A stretch of 52,829 nucleotides of DNA from an uncultured Lachnospiraceae bacterium (GCA_944381635.1 CALWLY010000023.1:1-52829); one strand, 5' to 3'; counted from the stretch's first letter, positions 8,322-17,221 are shown. The notes: generated by a model from the letters alone, not told the origin. Made by a program: numbers and translations.

Positions 8322-9653
8322 ATGCATACAGACAACAGAGAACACTTCCGGCGGGAAACAAAGGAGCTTCCGGAAACGTTTGCCCTGAAAGGGATTATTC
8401 TCGATGCGCCGTCACCGGAGAAACTGCGCATCTGGGAAGAAGGATATGTTATTTGTGAAAAAGGGATCTGCAAAGGCGTGTATGAGACGATTCCCCAAAA
8501 GTATGAGGGAATTTTCTGCATAGACTATGGCGACAGCCTGATTATACCGGGGATCACAGATCTTCATCTGCATGCTCCTCAGTTTTCCTTTCGGGGAACC
8601 GGAATGGATCTGGAACTTTTAGACTGGCTGGACCAGGTGACTTTTCCTCAGGAGGCCAGGTATGAGGATGAGGAGTTTGCAAAAGAAGCATATTCCCTTT
8701 TTGTTCAGGAGATGAAAAAGAGCGCCACTGCAAGAGCCTGCATTTTTGCAACGCTTCATGTGCCTGCCACGATGATTTTGACGGATCTTTTGGAGGAAAG
8801 CGGCCTGAAGGTCTTTGTGGGAAAAGTGAACATGGACAGAAACAGTCCGGAAACGCTCTGTGAAAAATCAGCCGGACAGTCACTTTCTTCCACCAGAAGA
8901 TGGCTGGAAGAGACAGAAAAGCGAAATTATAAAAATGTCCGCCCTATTTTAACTCCCCGGTTTATCCCCTCCTGCACCGATGAACTGATGGAGGGGCTGG
9001 CACAGATTCAGAGAGAATATTCTCTTCCCATGCAGTCTCATCTTTCGGAAAATCCGGGGGAGATAGAGTGGGTGAAAGATCTGCGCCCGGATGCAGAGTT
9101 TTACGGGCAGGCCTACGAGAAATCCGGTATGTTTGGAAAGAACTGCCCCACGATCATGGCGCATGGCGTCTACTGCTCTTTCGAGGAAGAAGAGCTTATA
9201 AAAAGAAACGGCGTTTACTTAGCGCACTGTCCCCAGTCTAATAGAGACCTTGCTTCCGGGATTGCCCCTGCGGCCAGATATTTAAGAGAAGGCATGCGGG
9301 TGGGAATCGGAACGGATGTGGCAGGAGGAAGCTCCCTCAATATGCTTCGTGCCATGGGAGATGCCATAGGAATGTCCAAACTGTACTGGAGACTTCTGGA
9401 TGAAAAAATCAAACCGCTTTCTGTGACCGAGGCTTTTTATATGGCGACAAGAGGAGGCGGATCCTTTTTTGGAAATGTAGGTAGTTTTGAACAGGAATTT
9501 GAAATGGACGCGGTAGTTCTGGATGATTCTTCCATACCATCACCCTTAAGGCTTTCTCCAAAGGAAAGACTGGAAAGGTTTATGTATCTGGGAGAGGAAC
9601 GAAATGTCCGTGCAAAATACGTAAATGGAAAAGAAATAAAGCGGTATGAGTAA
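8322..9653 (+). CDS. guaD: Guanine deaminase
   Basis: A 443-residue amidohydrolase that converts guanine to xanthine and ammonia. The metal site HLHAPQ occurs in PGITDLHLHAPQ; the guanine deaminase hallmark TPRFIPSCTDELM is present, followed by QSHLSEN, the MAHGVY histidine and the GTDVAGG aspartate. The ATG at 8322 follows AAGGAGAAACTT at proper spacing; an in-frame ATG at 8262 has no comparable site. The last 8 bases overlap the diguanylate cyclase start, so purine salvage and c-di-GMP synthesis are co-transcribed here, which is unusual. Confidence 0.92.
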   Translation: MHTDNREHFRRETKELPETFALKGIILDAPSPEKLRIWEEGYVICEKGICKGVYETIPQKYEGIFCIDYGDSLIIPGITDLHLHAPQFSFRGTGMDLELLDWLDQVTFPQEARYEDEEFAKEAYSLFVQEMKKSATARACIFATLHVPATMILTDLLEESGLKVFVGKVNMDRNSPETLCEKSAGQSLSSTRRWLEETEKRNYKNVRPILTPRFIPSCTDELMEGLAQIQREYSLPMQSHLSENPGEIEWVKDLRPDAEFYGQAYEKSGMFGKNCPTIMAHGVYCSFEEEELIKRNGVYLAHCPQSNRDLASGIAPAARYLREGMRVGIGTDVAGGSSLNMLRAMGDAIGMSKLYWRLLDEKIKPLSVTEAFYMATRGGGSFFGNVGSFEQEFEMDAVVLDDSSIPSPLRLSPKERLERFMYLGEERNVRAKYVNGKEIKRYE

Positions 9654-11568
9654 TCGAAAAAAAACTGGTATTCAAAAAGAAGTACAAAAGAAAAAAGTTT
9701 ATGCATGTCTGATTCTTCTTCTGGCTTTTACGGCGGCATTTATGATGTTTGCTTTTCATGAGTTTCAGACACAGATTTATCACATGGTGTACGATAAAAA
9801 TATAAAAGATGTGGAGAAACTGTCGGAATATGCCATAAAACTGCTTCGCATGCAGATAGATGAATATATCAGTGTTCTGGAAAGCGCAGAAAGTTTTCTG
9901 GAAGAGGAAGAGCTTTTTCAGGAGACAAATGAGAAAGCTCTTATGGAAATACAGGAAAAATACGGCTTTACGGTTCTGGGGATTTCTGACAGGGATGGAA
10001 ATGCAGTCAATACAGACGGGAAAACAGAAAGCATAAGGGATGAAGAATTTTTGGAACAGGTGTTAAAAAATCAGACATTTATCTCCGATGTGATTGACAG
10101 CAGCAAGACGGAAGGCGGTCAGATTCTTCTGGCAGTTCCCATTGCGGAAAAAGGAGAAGTAAAAGGAGTTTTATATGGATACGCTCCTGTGAGCAAACTG
10201 GCGGAAACAATGGAATTTGATGAAAACAGTTCCCGCTTTTTCCAGATCGTGGACAGTCAGGGAACTTATATTTTCCAGTCGGAGAATAAATATTCTTTTG
10301 CCGTTGACAGCATTCCTTTATGGGAAGAACTTTCCGGTTATGAGTACAATAACGGCGTAACGGCAGAGCAGATAAAGAATACGATGGAGAAAGGGGAAAG
10401 CGGTTCGTTCGCTTTTGAAAACAGAGGAGAAAGCCGTTACGTAAGCTATCAGCCTGTGGGAATCAACAACTGGTATGTTTTTTCCACGATTATTACGCAG
10501 GAGATGGATAATTTTGCGGAGGGAATAGAGGACGTGTCCTTAAGACTTCTGCTTCAGGTTTTCCTGGCGGTAGCGGCAGCAGCGGCTGTGATTATTTTTT
10601 ATGTCGTTCAGATTTACAGACTTGTGCAGAGCAAAAATGAGGATTTGAGAATCCGCAATGAAATGTTTCGGCTGGTACTGCAGAAGACGAGAGATATCCC
10701 CTTTGAAATCGATATGGTAAACCGGGAAATTATTTTTTACAGCACGGCATTTTCCGAAGGAATGAAAAGATACTCTATGGATCAGATTTCTCCCGGGAAA
10801 CTTCTTGATACGAAAATACTTGCTCCGGAATCCATGGTGCAATATGAAAAAGTATATGATACATTTCTTTCCAAGGGAAACAGTCCGGGAGAAGTGGTGC
10901 ATCTGAGATACAAAGGAGAGTATACCTGGTTTAAAATTATTCTGCTGACAAACGGACAAAAGGAACACAGCAGCAGAGTTTCGGGTGTACTGGAAAATTA
11001 CGAGCAGCAGCACAGAAAAGATATGGAAATTGAGCGCAGGAAACAGGAGGCGGACAATTTGAGCCGCAGTTCAGAAAAGGATTTTCTGACGGGGCTGCTT
11101 AACAGAGGGGCCTTTGAGAAAAAGACCAACGAATATTTAAAGGCGATGCCGGAGGATGAGCTGGCGGCCTTCCTGATTTTGGATCTGGATTCTTTCAAGG
11201 AAGTCAACGATAAAATGGGGCATAAGATGGGCGATACGGTTTTGAAAGAAATAGCGGATATCCTTAATAAAAAATTCAGGAAGGACGATCTGACAGGAAG
11301 GCTTGGCGGCGACGAATTTGTGATCCTGCTAAAGAGAATGGATACAAAGGCATCCATAGAGAAGCTGGCAGCAGACCTGATCCATCTGCTTGAGAAAACT
11401 TACGAACAGAACGGATCCTCGGTGACAGTCAGCGCCTCTATCGGAATTGCACAGGCAAAAAAAGACGGAGGCACTTTTGAAGAACTGTATGAAAAAGCGG
11501 ACTGGGCTCTCTATGCGGTAAAGCGCAGGATCAAAAACAGCTTTCTCTTTTTTGACGAGAATCTGTAA
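9646..11568 (+). CDS. Membrane diguanylate cyclase (sensor plus GGDEF)
   Basis: A 640-residue enzyme making c-di-GMP from two GTP. TM1 lies at about 19-39, an extracytoplasmic Cache-like sensor spans about 40-300, TM2 is LLLQVFLAVAAAAAVIIFYV, then comes a PAS-like region and a C-terminal GGDEF domain. The active-site motif is intact (GGDEF at 554-558) and an inhibitory I-site RxxD (RKDD, 545-548) sits exactly five residues before it, so both activity and product inhibition are expected. The start is the ATG inside the guanine deaminase stop region. The PilZ glycosyltransferase at the left edge is the only obvious c-di-GMP receptor in the window. Confidence 0.92.
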   Translation: MSNRKKTGIQKEVQKKKVYACLILLLAFTAAFMMFAFHEFQTQIYHMVYDKNIKDVEKLSEYAIKLLRMQIDEYISVLESAESFLEEEELFQETNEKALMEIQEKYGFTVLGISDRDGNAVNTDGKTESIRDEEFLEQVLKNQTFISDVIDSSKTEGGQILLAVPIAEKGEVKGVLYGYAPVSKLAETMEFDENSSRFFQIVDSQGTYIFQSENKYSFAVDSIPLWEELSGYEYNNGVTAEQIKNTMEKGESGSFAFENRGESRYVSYQPVGINNWYVFSTIITQEMDNFAEGIEDVSLRLLLQVFLAVAAAAAVIIFYVVQIYRLVQSKNEDLRIRNEMFRLVLQKTRDIPFEIDMVNREIIFYSTAFSEGMKRYSMDQISPGKLLDTKILAPESMVQYEKVYDTFLSKGNSPGEVVHLRYKGEYTWFKIILLTNGQKEHSSRVSGVLENYEQQHRKDMEIERRKQEADNLSRSSEKDFLTGLLNRGAFEKKTNEYLKAMPEDELAAFLILDLDSFKEVNDKMGHKMGDTVLKEIADILNKKFRKDDLTGRLGGDEFVILLKRMDTKASIEKLAADLIHLLEKTYEQNGSSVTVSASIGIAQAKKDGGTFEELYEKADWALYAVKRRIKNSFLFFDENL

Positions 11569-11575
11569 AAGGAGG

Positions 11576-12025
11576 TTATTTAGAGTGTTTCTGCCTGCAA
11601 AGATAGCGTGAGCGCAGGAGAACTTTTACCAGAGTGTCTGTGACAAAGATGGCAATGGCGATCATGCCGGCCATCTGCAGCACATAAAAAAAATAGTAGC
11701 CGGCGGTCCGGGTGTCTTCCAGAAGAATATAGTATACGATACGATACATGCCCACGCCGGGAACCAGAGGCAGGATTCCGGGAATCAAAAACATGGTTAC
11801 CGGAGATTTGCAGAAGCGGGCGAAAATATGGGAGATCACTGCCACGAAGAAAGTGGCGGTAAACATGGCGAGCATTTCGTTATCTATTTGTTCCATCAAT
11901 CCGATATAAGTTACCCACCCGAGCATTCCGGCGATGCTGGCGTGAATCAGAAAGCGCCTGGGTACAAAGAAAATTACAGAAAGTGTTATAACGGCGAAAA
12001 ATGAGCCGACAGCATGAAGAAGCAT
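11576..12025 (-). CDS. ThrE-like exporter small subunit (YjjB/ThrE_2 type)
   Basis: A 149-residue membrane protein with four to five helices and the family motif IPGILPLVPGVGMYR. In split ThrE systems the YjjB-type part pairs with a YjjP-type part to export threonine, serine or (in enterobacteria) succinate. Its ATG follows an AAGGAGG site placed in the 12-base gap after its partner. It converges on the diguanylate cyclase gene, with only 7 bases between the stops and no visible terminator. Confidence 0.85.
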   Translation of the reverse strand: MLLHAVGSFFAVITLSVIFFVPRRFLIHASIAGMLGWVTYIGLMEQIDNEMLAMFTATFFVAVISHIFARFCKSPVTMFLIPGILPLVPGVGMYRIVYYILLEDTRTAGYYFFYVLQMAGMIAIAIFVTDTLVKVLLRSRYLCRQKHSK

Positions 12026-12037
12026 GGAAAATCCTCC

Positions 12038-12877
12038 TTAAAAAATGGTAGTAAACAGCATCTGGCAGAAGGCCATTCCTGTACCGATGCCAAGAGCCAG
12101 GGAAGCTGCAATGACAAAAGCCTCGATCATCCGGGCTGCGCCGGAAACGTAATCGCCTTCCAGTGTATCACGGATTCCGTTTGTCATGGCTACACCCGGC
12201 AGAAGGGCCATAATGGAGCCTGCAATCAACGGTTCCAGAAGAAGGTTTGGATACCACAGCGTTTTTACGGACATACTGGTAAAAGCCATGAGAAAGGAAG
12301 CGAACATGTTAAATACAAAGCTGTTTAAGTGCAGCTTCCGGTTTATCATGCGGCTCAGGGCAAAATAAATGCCGTTAAACCCTGCAATGACACACTCAAC
12401 CGGCCCTGCGCCCAGAGTCAGGGCGAAGCAGGCGGCGGTGATGATCATGCACAGATAAATCAGCCAGTTTGGATAGACGGTAGGGGACAGATGCTTCAGC
12501 TTGTGAAAAGTTTCCTTTAAAGTCAGCTCTCCGCTGCAGTAGCGCCTGGAAATATCATTTACCTGAGCGATGTTTCCAAGATTTGTCTGTTTTTCCCCGA
12601 TGCGCCGGTTCAGGCTCACGGTGTCAATGCGCCAGTCCTCCAGAGTGATCATAATACCTGTGGGTATGACAAAGGCGTCACAGCGCTGAAAGCCCGAAGT
12701 TTTCAGGATGCGGTGTATGGTGTCTTCCACCCGATAGGTTTCCGCGCCTGCAACCAGCATGATCTCGCCGGCAAGAGCGGCCGTGTCAGCCAACAGCTTA
12801 TAATCAACGAAAGCACAGTCGGAAGCACAATCCGGCTGCTTTTTTTTATTGTCATTCATAAAAGATTTCAACTCCAT
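12038..12877 (-). CDS. ThrE-like exporter large subunit (YjjP/DUF1212 type)
   Basis: A protein of about 279 residues belonging to the ThrE_1 (DUF1212) family. The N-terminal soluble domain has the family pattern AGAETYRVEDTI and the later membrane part includes GAGPVECVIAGFNG and MALLPGVAMTNGIRD. It should form the transporter with the gene immediately downstream. The start is uncertain: the frame opens with GTG at 12916, ATGs lie at 12877 and 12859, and only the last has a GGAG, rather far (12 bases) upstream. Confidence 0.83.
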   Translation of the reverse strand: MELKSFMNDNKKKQPDCASDCAFVDYKLLADTAALAGEIMLVAGAETYRVEDTIHRILKTSGFQRCDAFVIPTGIMITLEDWRIDTVSLNRRIGEKQTNLGNIAQVNDISRRYCSGELTLKETFHKLKHLSPTVYPNWLIYLCMIITAACFALTLGAGPVECVIAGFNGIYFALSRMINRKLHLNSFVFNMFASFLMAFTSMSVKTLWYPNLLLEPLIAGSIMALLPGVAMTNGIRDTLEGDYVSGAARMIEAFVIAASLALGIGTGMAFCQMLFTTIF

Positions 12878-12946
12878 TCTTTTGTCTGAATTATACGTGA
12901 TTTTCACACTTTTCACAAGTAAATTACGAAAGTGCGAATGTTAAAA

Positions 12947-13111
12947 GTAACAGTTCAGCCATCTGCGTATTGGAGGCAGGATTTATGCTCGCATAAAAAT
13001 TCTGCCTCCAATACGCAGATGAGCTAAGCGCCAGTCAATGAGGAAAACAGCGGCCAAGCCGCAGTAAGCACGTCAGTGCGGTTTTTCGAATGGCGCGGGC
13101 TGAACTGTTAC
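12947..13111. repeat. Nested inverted-repeat intergenic element (family A, copy 1)
   Basis: A 165-base element bounded by perfect 14-base inverted ends GTAACAGTTCAGCC (12947-12960) and GGCTGAACTGTTAC (13098-13111). Inside is a very long hairpin whose arms (12960-12979 and 13002-13021) match 20 of 20, then shorter nested pairs (GCGCCA/TGGCGC and CCGCA/TGCGG). Its ends resemble those of the element at 24978-25108. It carries no ORF and looks like a small non-autonomous mobile repeat or an RNA-structured intergenic repeat. Confidence 0.7.
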
Positions 13112-13135
13112 TGTTAAAAAATTTTTTTATTATTT

Positions 13136-13164
13136 TGCAACTTATTTGCATCAGGCGAAGTCTA
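13136..13164 (+). promoter_or_regulatory. Candidate ECF-type promoter of the sigma/anti-sigma operon
   Basis: TGCAAC (13136-13141), a 17-base spacer and AGTCTA (13159-13164) precede the ECF sigma gene. A TGCAAC -35 with a GTCTA-like -10 resembles promoters used by SigV-type ECF factors, so autoregulation is plausible. Overlapping TATAGT at 13165 could instead be a weak vegetative -10. Confidence 0.4.
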
Positions 13165-13193
13165 TATAGTAAAAGGAAAGGCGGAAAGCAGGA

Positions 13194-13685
13194 ATGAAAA
13201 AGGATTTGTATGAGATCACCATTGAATATATCCTGGATAACCAAACAAAGTTCTATCGTCTGGCTTACAGCTATGCAGGAAATGCAAACGATGCTATGGA
13301 CATTGTACAGAACGCGATCTGCAAAGCCTTGAGATACTATGGGACGCTGAAGGAAGAAAAGGCGCTTCGCACCTGGTTCTACAGAATTCTCGTAAACGAA
13401 AGTCTTCTTTTTATAAAGAAGAGAAAACGGGAAATGCCGTCAGAAGAAAATCCTTACATGCAGCAGCCCTATTATGAAAAAGGATATGACATCTCGGATG
13501 ATCTGTATGACCAGATCAACCAGCTGGATGAGGAAGTTCAGGAGATCATAAAACTACGTTTCTATGAAGAAATGACACTTCAGGAAATATCCGATACGTT
13601 GCAGATGAATCTGAGTACGGTGAAGGCCAAGCTGTACCGGGGACTGAAATTGTTGAAATTGTCAATGGAGGAGGCAGGTACATGA
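13194..13685 (+). CDS. ECF RNA polymerase sigma factor, SigV-like
   Basis: A 163-residue extracytoplasmic-function sigma factor with only regions 2 and 4. Region 2 covers about 15-85 (YSYAGNANDAMDIVQNA, then TWFYRILVNESL), and region 4 covers about 108-158 with the HTH EMTLQEISDTLQMNLSTV and YRGLKLLK. It overlaps the next gene by ATGA, the usual sigma/anti-sigma coupling. The partner's DUF3298-like domain suggests a SigV/RsiV-type envelope-stress pair. No strong GGAGG is seen; GCAGGA lies very close to the ATG. Confidence 0.9.
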   Translation: MKKDLYEITIEYILDNQTKFYRLAYSYAGNANDAMDIVQNAICKALRYYGTLKEEKALRTWFYRILVNESLLFIKKRKREMPSEENPYMQQPYYEKGYDISDDLYDQINQLDEEVQEIIKLRFYEEMTLQEISDTLQMNLSTVKAKLYRGLKLLKLSMEEAGT

Positions 13686-14761
13686 ACAAGAAATTAGAAG
13701 AGGCAAAGAAAAAATACGACCGGACAGAAATACCGGAGGAATATTCCAAGCGTGTGGAAGAGACGGTGGCAAAGATGCGCAGAGAGCATCAGCAGGAGCA
13801 GAAAAAGAGAAGGAGAAAAGGAATTTACCGCGGAACCTTTGCGGGAATCGGAGCGGTGGCAGCTTCCTTTGTGCTTTTGCTAAATACCAGTGTGGTTTTT
13901 GCCAGCGAGATGCAGTCGATCCCGGTGCTTGGAGCCATTGCAAAAGTGTTGACTTTCCGCTCCTATGAGACAACGCAGGATGACATTAAAATTTCTGTGG
14001 AGATTCCCAATGTGCAGATTGCAGAGGAAGAGTCAGCCGCTTTGGATGCGGCGCCCACAGAGACACCGGCGCAGACGGAAACCAGTGCCGGCACAGAGAC
14101 TTTGGCTCCGGCAGAAACCGTGACGGAAACTTCCCCGGCAGTGGAAGAAGTGGATCAGGAAAAACTGACAGAGGAGGGAATTTCGTTAGACAGTCCCAGC
14201 CTGGAAACCATTCGGGAAGAAAACAAAACTCTGGCAGATTCCGTCAACGAAGATATTTATCGCTTCTGCACCCAATATGCGCAGGAGGCAATACAGGTAG
14301 CAGAGGATTATCGGACGGCATTCCTTGAGACAGGAGGCACCGAGGAAGAATGGAAGCAGCATAACATTGAAATCAAGGTTTGGTATGAGATCAAGGCACA
14401 GACAGAGAATACGCTTTCTTTCATCGTATCCGGAGCTCAAAACTGGAGTTCTGCTTACAGCCAATCCAGATATTACAACCTGGATCTGCAGACAGGCAGC
14501 CAGATTTTGTTAAAAGACCTGCTGGGAGAAGATTATGTATCAGTGATCCAGAAGTCCGTGGAAGAACAGATTCCAGCTAAAGAAGAGCAGCTGGGAATGG
14601 AGTTCTGGGATAGCCAGGAGATTACCGCAGCAGTAGAGAAAGCTGCAGAGGAAAACAGATTCTACATGAATGAAAACGGAAATCCGGTTGTAGTATTTGA
14701 AAAATATGAGATTGCACCGGGCGCAGCAGGAAGCGTAGAATTTGAAATTCCAAAACAGTAA
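13682..14761 (+). CDS. RsiV-like membrane anti-sigma factor (DUF3298 domain)
   Basis: A 359-residue protein: cytoplasmic N-terminus (about 1-45, very basic at KKRRRKG), one membrane helix at about 48-73, a Thr/Glu/Ala-rich linker at about 115-160, and an extracytoplasmic C-terminal domain. The end (NLDLQTGSQILLKDLLG, then FYMNENGNPVVVFEKYEIAP) matches the DUF3298/RsiV pattern. In Bacillus subtilis RsiV binds lysozyme and is then cleaved to free SigV; the same role here is inference. Translationally coupled to the sigma gene. Confidence 0.82.
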   Translation: MNKKLEEAKKKYDRTEIPEEYSKRVEETVAKMRREHQQEQKKRRRKGIYRGTFAGIGAVAASFVLLLNTSVVFASEMQSIPVLGAIAKVLTFRSYETTQDDIKISVEIPNVQIAEEESAALDAAPTETPAQTETSAGTETLAPAETVTETSPAVEEVDQEKLTEEGISLDSPSLETIREENKTLADSVNEDIYRFCTQYAQEAIQVAEDYRTAFLETGGTEEEWKQHNIEIKVWYEIKAQTENTLSFIVSGAQNWSSAYSQSRYYNLDLQTGSQILLKDLLGEDYVSVIQKSVEEQIPAKEEQLGMEFWDSQEITAAVEKAAEENRFYMNENGNPVVVFEKYEIAPGAAGSVEFEIPKQ

Positions 14762-14788
14762 CGAAACAATAACTACAAAAAATCATCC

Positions 14789-14812
14789 GTGGTGCCGGTT
14801 CGCCGGCATCAC
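14789..14812 (+). other. UUCG-capped hairpin between anti-sigma and lipoprotein genes
   Basis: GTGGTGCCGG-TTCG-CCGGCATCAC forms a 10-base-pair stem with one G-U pair and a very stable UUCG tetraloop. No T run follows, so it is not a standard terminator; a role in mRNA stability or partial attenuation within the operon is possible. Confidence 0.6.
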
Positions 14813-14881
14813 AAAAACAAAAAAGATCCCAAAGAAAAATGAATATAGAAAAGAAACAGGGGAAGAGAAAGGAATAAAATT

Positions 14882-15514
14882 ATGAAAAAGTTAGCAATTT
14901 TAGCACTGACAGGAATGATGGTGATGGCAGCAGCATGCGGCGTGGGCACAGAAGAGGAAACACAGGCAACAGAGACCGTAGTGGAATCTGTGGTGGAAAC
15001 TCCGGCAGAAACTACGGTGGAGAGTGAAGCACCGGCAGAAGAGACTGTGGAAAGCGAAACTCCGGCAGAAACTACTGAGGCAGAAACTGCTTCAGAGGAA
15101 GTACCGGCACCGGTGGAAACAGAACCTGCAGCGGAAGCTGCAGAACAGGAAACGGAACAGAGCGCAGGCGGCTATGAAGATAACTTTTCCGTAGATGCGG
15201 AAGCAGTGAAAGCTTTTGCAGGTGAAGTAAAAGCAGCAGTGGCAGCCAAAGATCTGGAAGCCTTTGCAGATCTGGCATCTTATCCGGTATATATTGATTT
15301 AGATGGCGGAACCGTTCTGGAATCCAGAGATGAAATGATCGCTCTTGGTGCAGACGCCGTATTTACAGAACAACTGATGGCTTCCGTGGCAGCGGCTGAC
15401 GAGAATGCACTTTCTCCCAGCATGGCAGGATTTTCTTTATCAGACGGCTCAACCAGTAATGTCATTTTCGGAGTAGTTGACGGAGAACTGGCAATTACTG
15501 GTATCAATTATTAA
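14882..15514 (+). CDS. Secreted lipoprotein with Thr/Glu/Pro-rich linker
   Basis: A 210-residue protein starting with a lipoprotein signal peptide; the lipobox is MAAAC with Cys near residue 19. Residues about 23-95 are a repetitive ETPAETTVES-like linker, then comes a globular domain of about 110 residues (KAFAGEVKAAVAAKDLEAFADL...) that I cannot assign firmly, somewhat like small nuclear-transport-factor folds. A 20-base DNA direct repeat (14996-15015 and 15056-15075, 60 bases apart) lies in the linker. It follows the sigma/anti-sigma pair and is likely part of its envelope-stress regulon. Confidence 0.75.
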   Translation: MKKLAILALTGMMVMAAACGVGTEEETQATETVVESVVETPAETTVESEAPAEETVESETPAETTEAETASEEVPAPVETEPAAEAAEQETEQSAGGYEDNFSVDAEAVKAFAGEVKAAVAAKDLEAFADLASYPVYIDLDGGTVLESRDEMIALGADAVFTEQLMASVAAADENALSPSMAGFSLSDGSTSNVIFGVVDGELAITGINY

Positions 15515-15562
15515 AAAAGTTTAAAAGCAGAAAGGATCAGGAGAAAGGAGGAGAAACAGGTT

Positions 15563-16276
15563 ATGAAAAAAACGGTGATTCTTGCATTTTTACTTTCTTC
15601 CGCTTTACTCATTTCCTGCGGTCCTGCCAATGAGCAAATCCCTGAGCAGACACAGATTGAGACAGGGACAACGGAAACAATAGCAGAAACGGAGGATACT
15701 CCGGAGGAGGAATCGACCGGAAGCGTACAGGAAACTTTAGAAACAACAGAATCTGAAACAGAATCAAATACCGAACAGGAACAGACAGAAACCTCAGAGA
15801 CAACTGCCGGTACGGAAACCGCTGCAGAAAGCGAAACTCAAGGGGACAGAACGGAAGCAGATATGGATGCACTGGTTTCTCTGATCGGTATGGATGACGC
15901 CACTGCGGCAGAGGCGCTTGGAGGCGGTGAGGAAAACTGGACGGAAGATAAAAATTTCTTTATCGGACGTATCTATGAAGTGACTCTTTTTGGAGAAGAT
16001 GTTTCTGTCTATACCAGTTATGATGACCAGGAGAAAGTAAATTCCGTTTCCGTATGGATCGTGGACGGAAGCAGAACTGTGGAAAAAGAAGAAGCGGAAA
16101 CGTGGAAGCAGCGGCTGGATGAGTACACAGGAACCGAGGCCGTGTTTGACGGTGTGACTTCGGAAGGCGGAAGCGATAATTGGAAATGGAAGTCAGGAAA
16201 TAACTTCATTACTCTTAACTGGATGAAGGAAATTCTGACCATCAGCATCAATCCGGCAGTAGGGGAACTGCACTAG
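15563..16276 (+). CDS. Secreted lipoprotein, Thr/Glu-rich, unknown C-terminal domain
   Basis: A 237-residue protein with a lipoprotein signal peptide (lipobox LLISC, Cys near residue 19), a Thr/Glu/Ser linker at about 25-97 and a C-terminal domain of about 140 residues starting ADMDALVSLIGMDDATAAEALG. The linker style is the same as in the preceding lipoprotein and the anti-sigma factor, although the terminal domains differ. AAAGGAGG precedes the ATG. Function is not recognised; a surface envelope-stress role is inferred from position. Confidence 0.72.
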   Translation: MKKTVILAFLLSSALLISCGPANEQIPEQTQIETGTTETIAETEDTPEEESTGSVQETLETTESETESNTEQEQTETSETTAGTETAAESETQGDRTEADMDALVSLIGMDDATAAEALGGGEENWTEDKNFFIGRIYEVTLFGEDVSVYTSYDDQEKVNSVSVWIVDGSRTVEKEEAETWKQRLDEYTGTEAVFDGVTSEGGSDNWKWKSGNNFITLNWMKEILTISINPAVGELH

Positions 16277-16405
16277 GAAAAGCAGAAAAAGACAGGAACC
16301 CGGGCAAGATACCACATTTTAAACCAGTTTTCATTGTGATATAGTAGATAAGACAGCGGTCGGAACAGGTATTGTTTCGGACAGAAAAGGCGAAGGAGAG
16401 AGAAT

Positions 16406-17221
16406 ATGTTATATCAGGAATTGAAACTGGAACTTCCGGGCCGGAAGACGGAGGCAAAACTTATCACGTATCTTCTGGATGAATCCGAGCAAATTAAAAT
16501 CAGTCACAAAAGACCTCTTGTGCTGATTTGTCCGGGCGGTGGCTATCGCTTTGTGTCCGACAGAGAAGCGGAAGCAGTGGCCATGACTTTTCTGGGGATG
16601 GGATTTCATGCGGCAGTGCTTCGATACAGTGTGGCCCCGGCTGTATTTCCCCAGGCTCTTTTGGAGGCGGCCTGGTCGATGAAACTTTTAAAGGAACATG
16701 CGAAGGAGTGGCATATTGACCAGGAAAGAATCGTTATTGCAGGATTTTCTGCAGGTGGTCATCTGGCGGCAAGTTTGGGTGTATTCTGGAACCGGGAATT
16801 TTTGGCGAAAGAACTGCAGGCAGAATCAGAAATGTTTCGTCCGGCGGGAATGATCTTATCCTATCCGGTCATTACTTCCGGAGAGCATGCGCATAGAGAC
16901 AGCTTTACGGCACTTTTGGGAGAACGTTATGAGGAACTCTTAGAGCAGGTTTCTCTGGAAAAACAGGTGGGAGAACATACTCCTCAGGCCTTTTTGTGGC
17001 ACACCTTTACCGACGACTGCGTGCCGGTACAAAACTCCCTTTTGTTTGTGGAGGCCATGAAAAAGTTTGAAATTCCCGCAGAGCTGCATATTTATCCGGC
17101 AGGCGGACACGGACTTTCTCTGGCAGATAAAATGACCGTGGATGCAGGAGGATATGGCATACAGAAGGAATGTCAGAATTGGGTTTCCTGTGTGAAAGTG
17201 TGGCTGGATCGGTTTTTTTAA
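16406..17221 (+). CDS. Alpha/beta-hydrolase, acetyl-esterase type
   Basis: A 271-residue cytoplasmic serine hydrolase. The oxyanion region is PGGGY, the nucleophile elbow is GFSAGG, and the Asp and His of the triad are likely in TDDCVPVQN and GGHGLS. This layout fits the BD-FAE/Aes esterase group, which often deacetylates sugars or xylan fragments; the substrate is unknown. No signal peptide. AAGGAGAGA lies before the ATG. Confidence 0.85.
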   Translation: MLYQELKLELPGRKTEAKLITYLLDESEQIKISHKRPLVLICPGGGYRFVSDREAEAVAMTFLGMGFHAAVLRYSVAPAVFPQALLEAAWSMKLLKEHAKEWHIDQERIVIAGFSAGGHLAASLGVFWNREFLAKELQAESEMFRPAGMILSYPVITSGEHAHRDSFTALLGERYEELLEQVSLEKQVGEHTPQAFLWHTFTDDCVPVQNSLLFVEAMKKFEIPAELHIYPAGGHGLSLADKMTVDAGGYGIQKECQNWVSCVKVWLDRFF

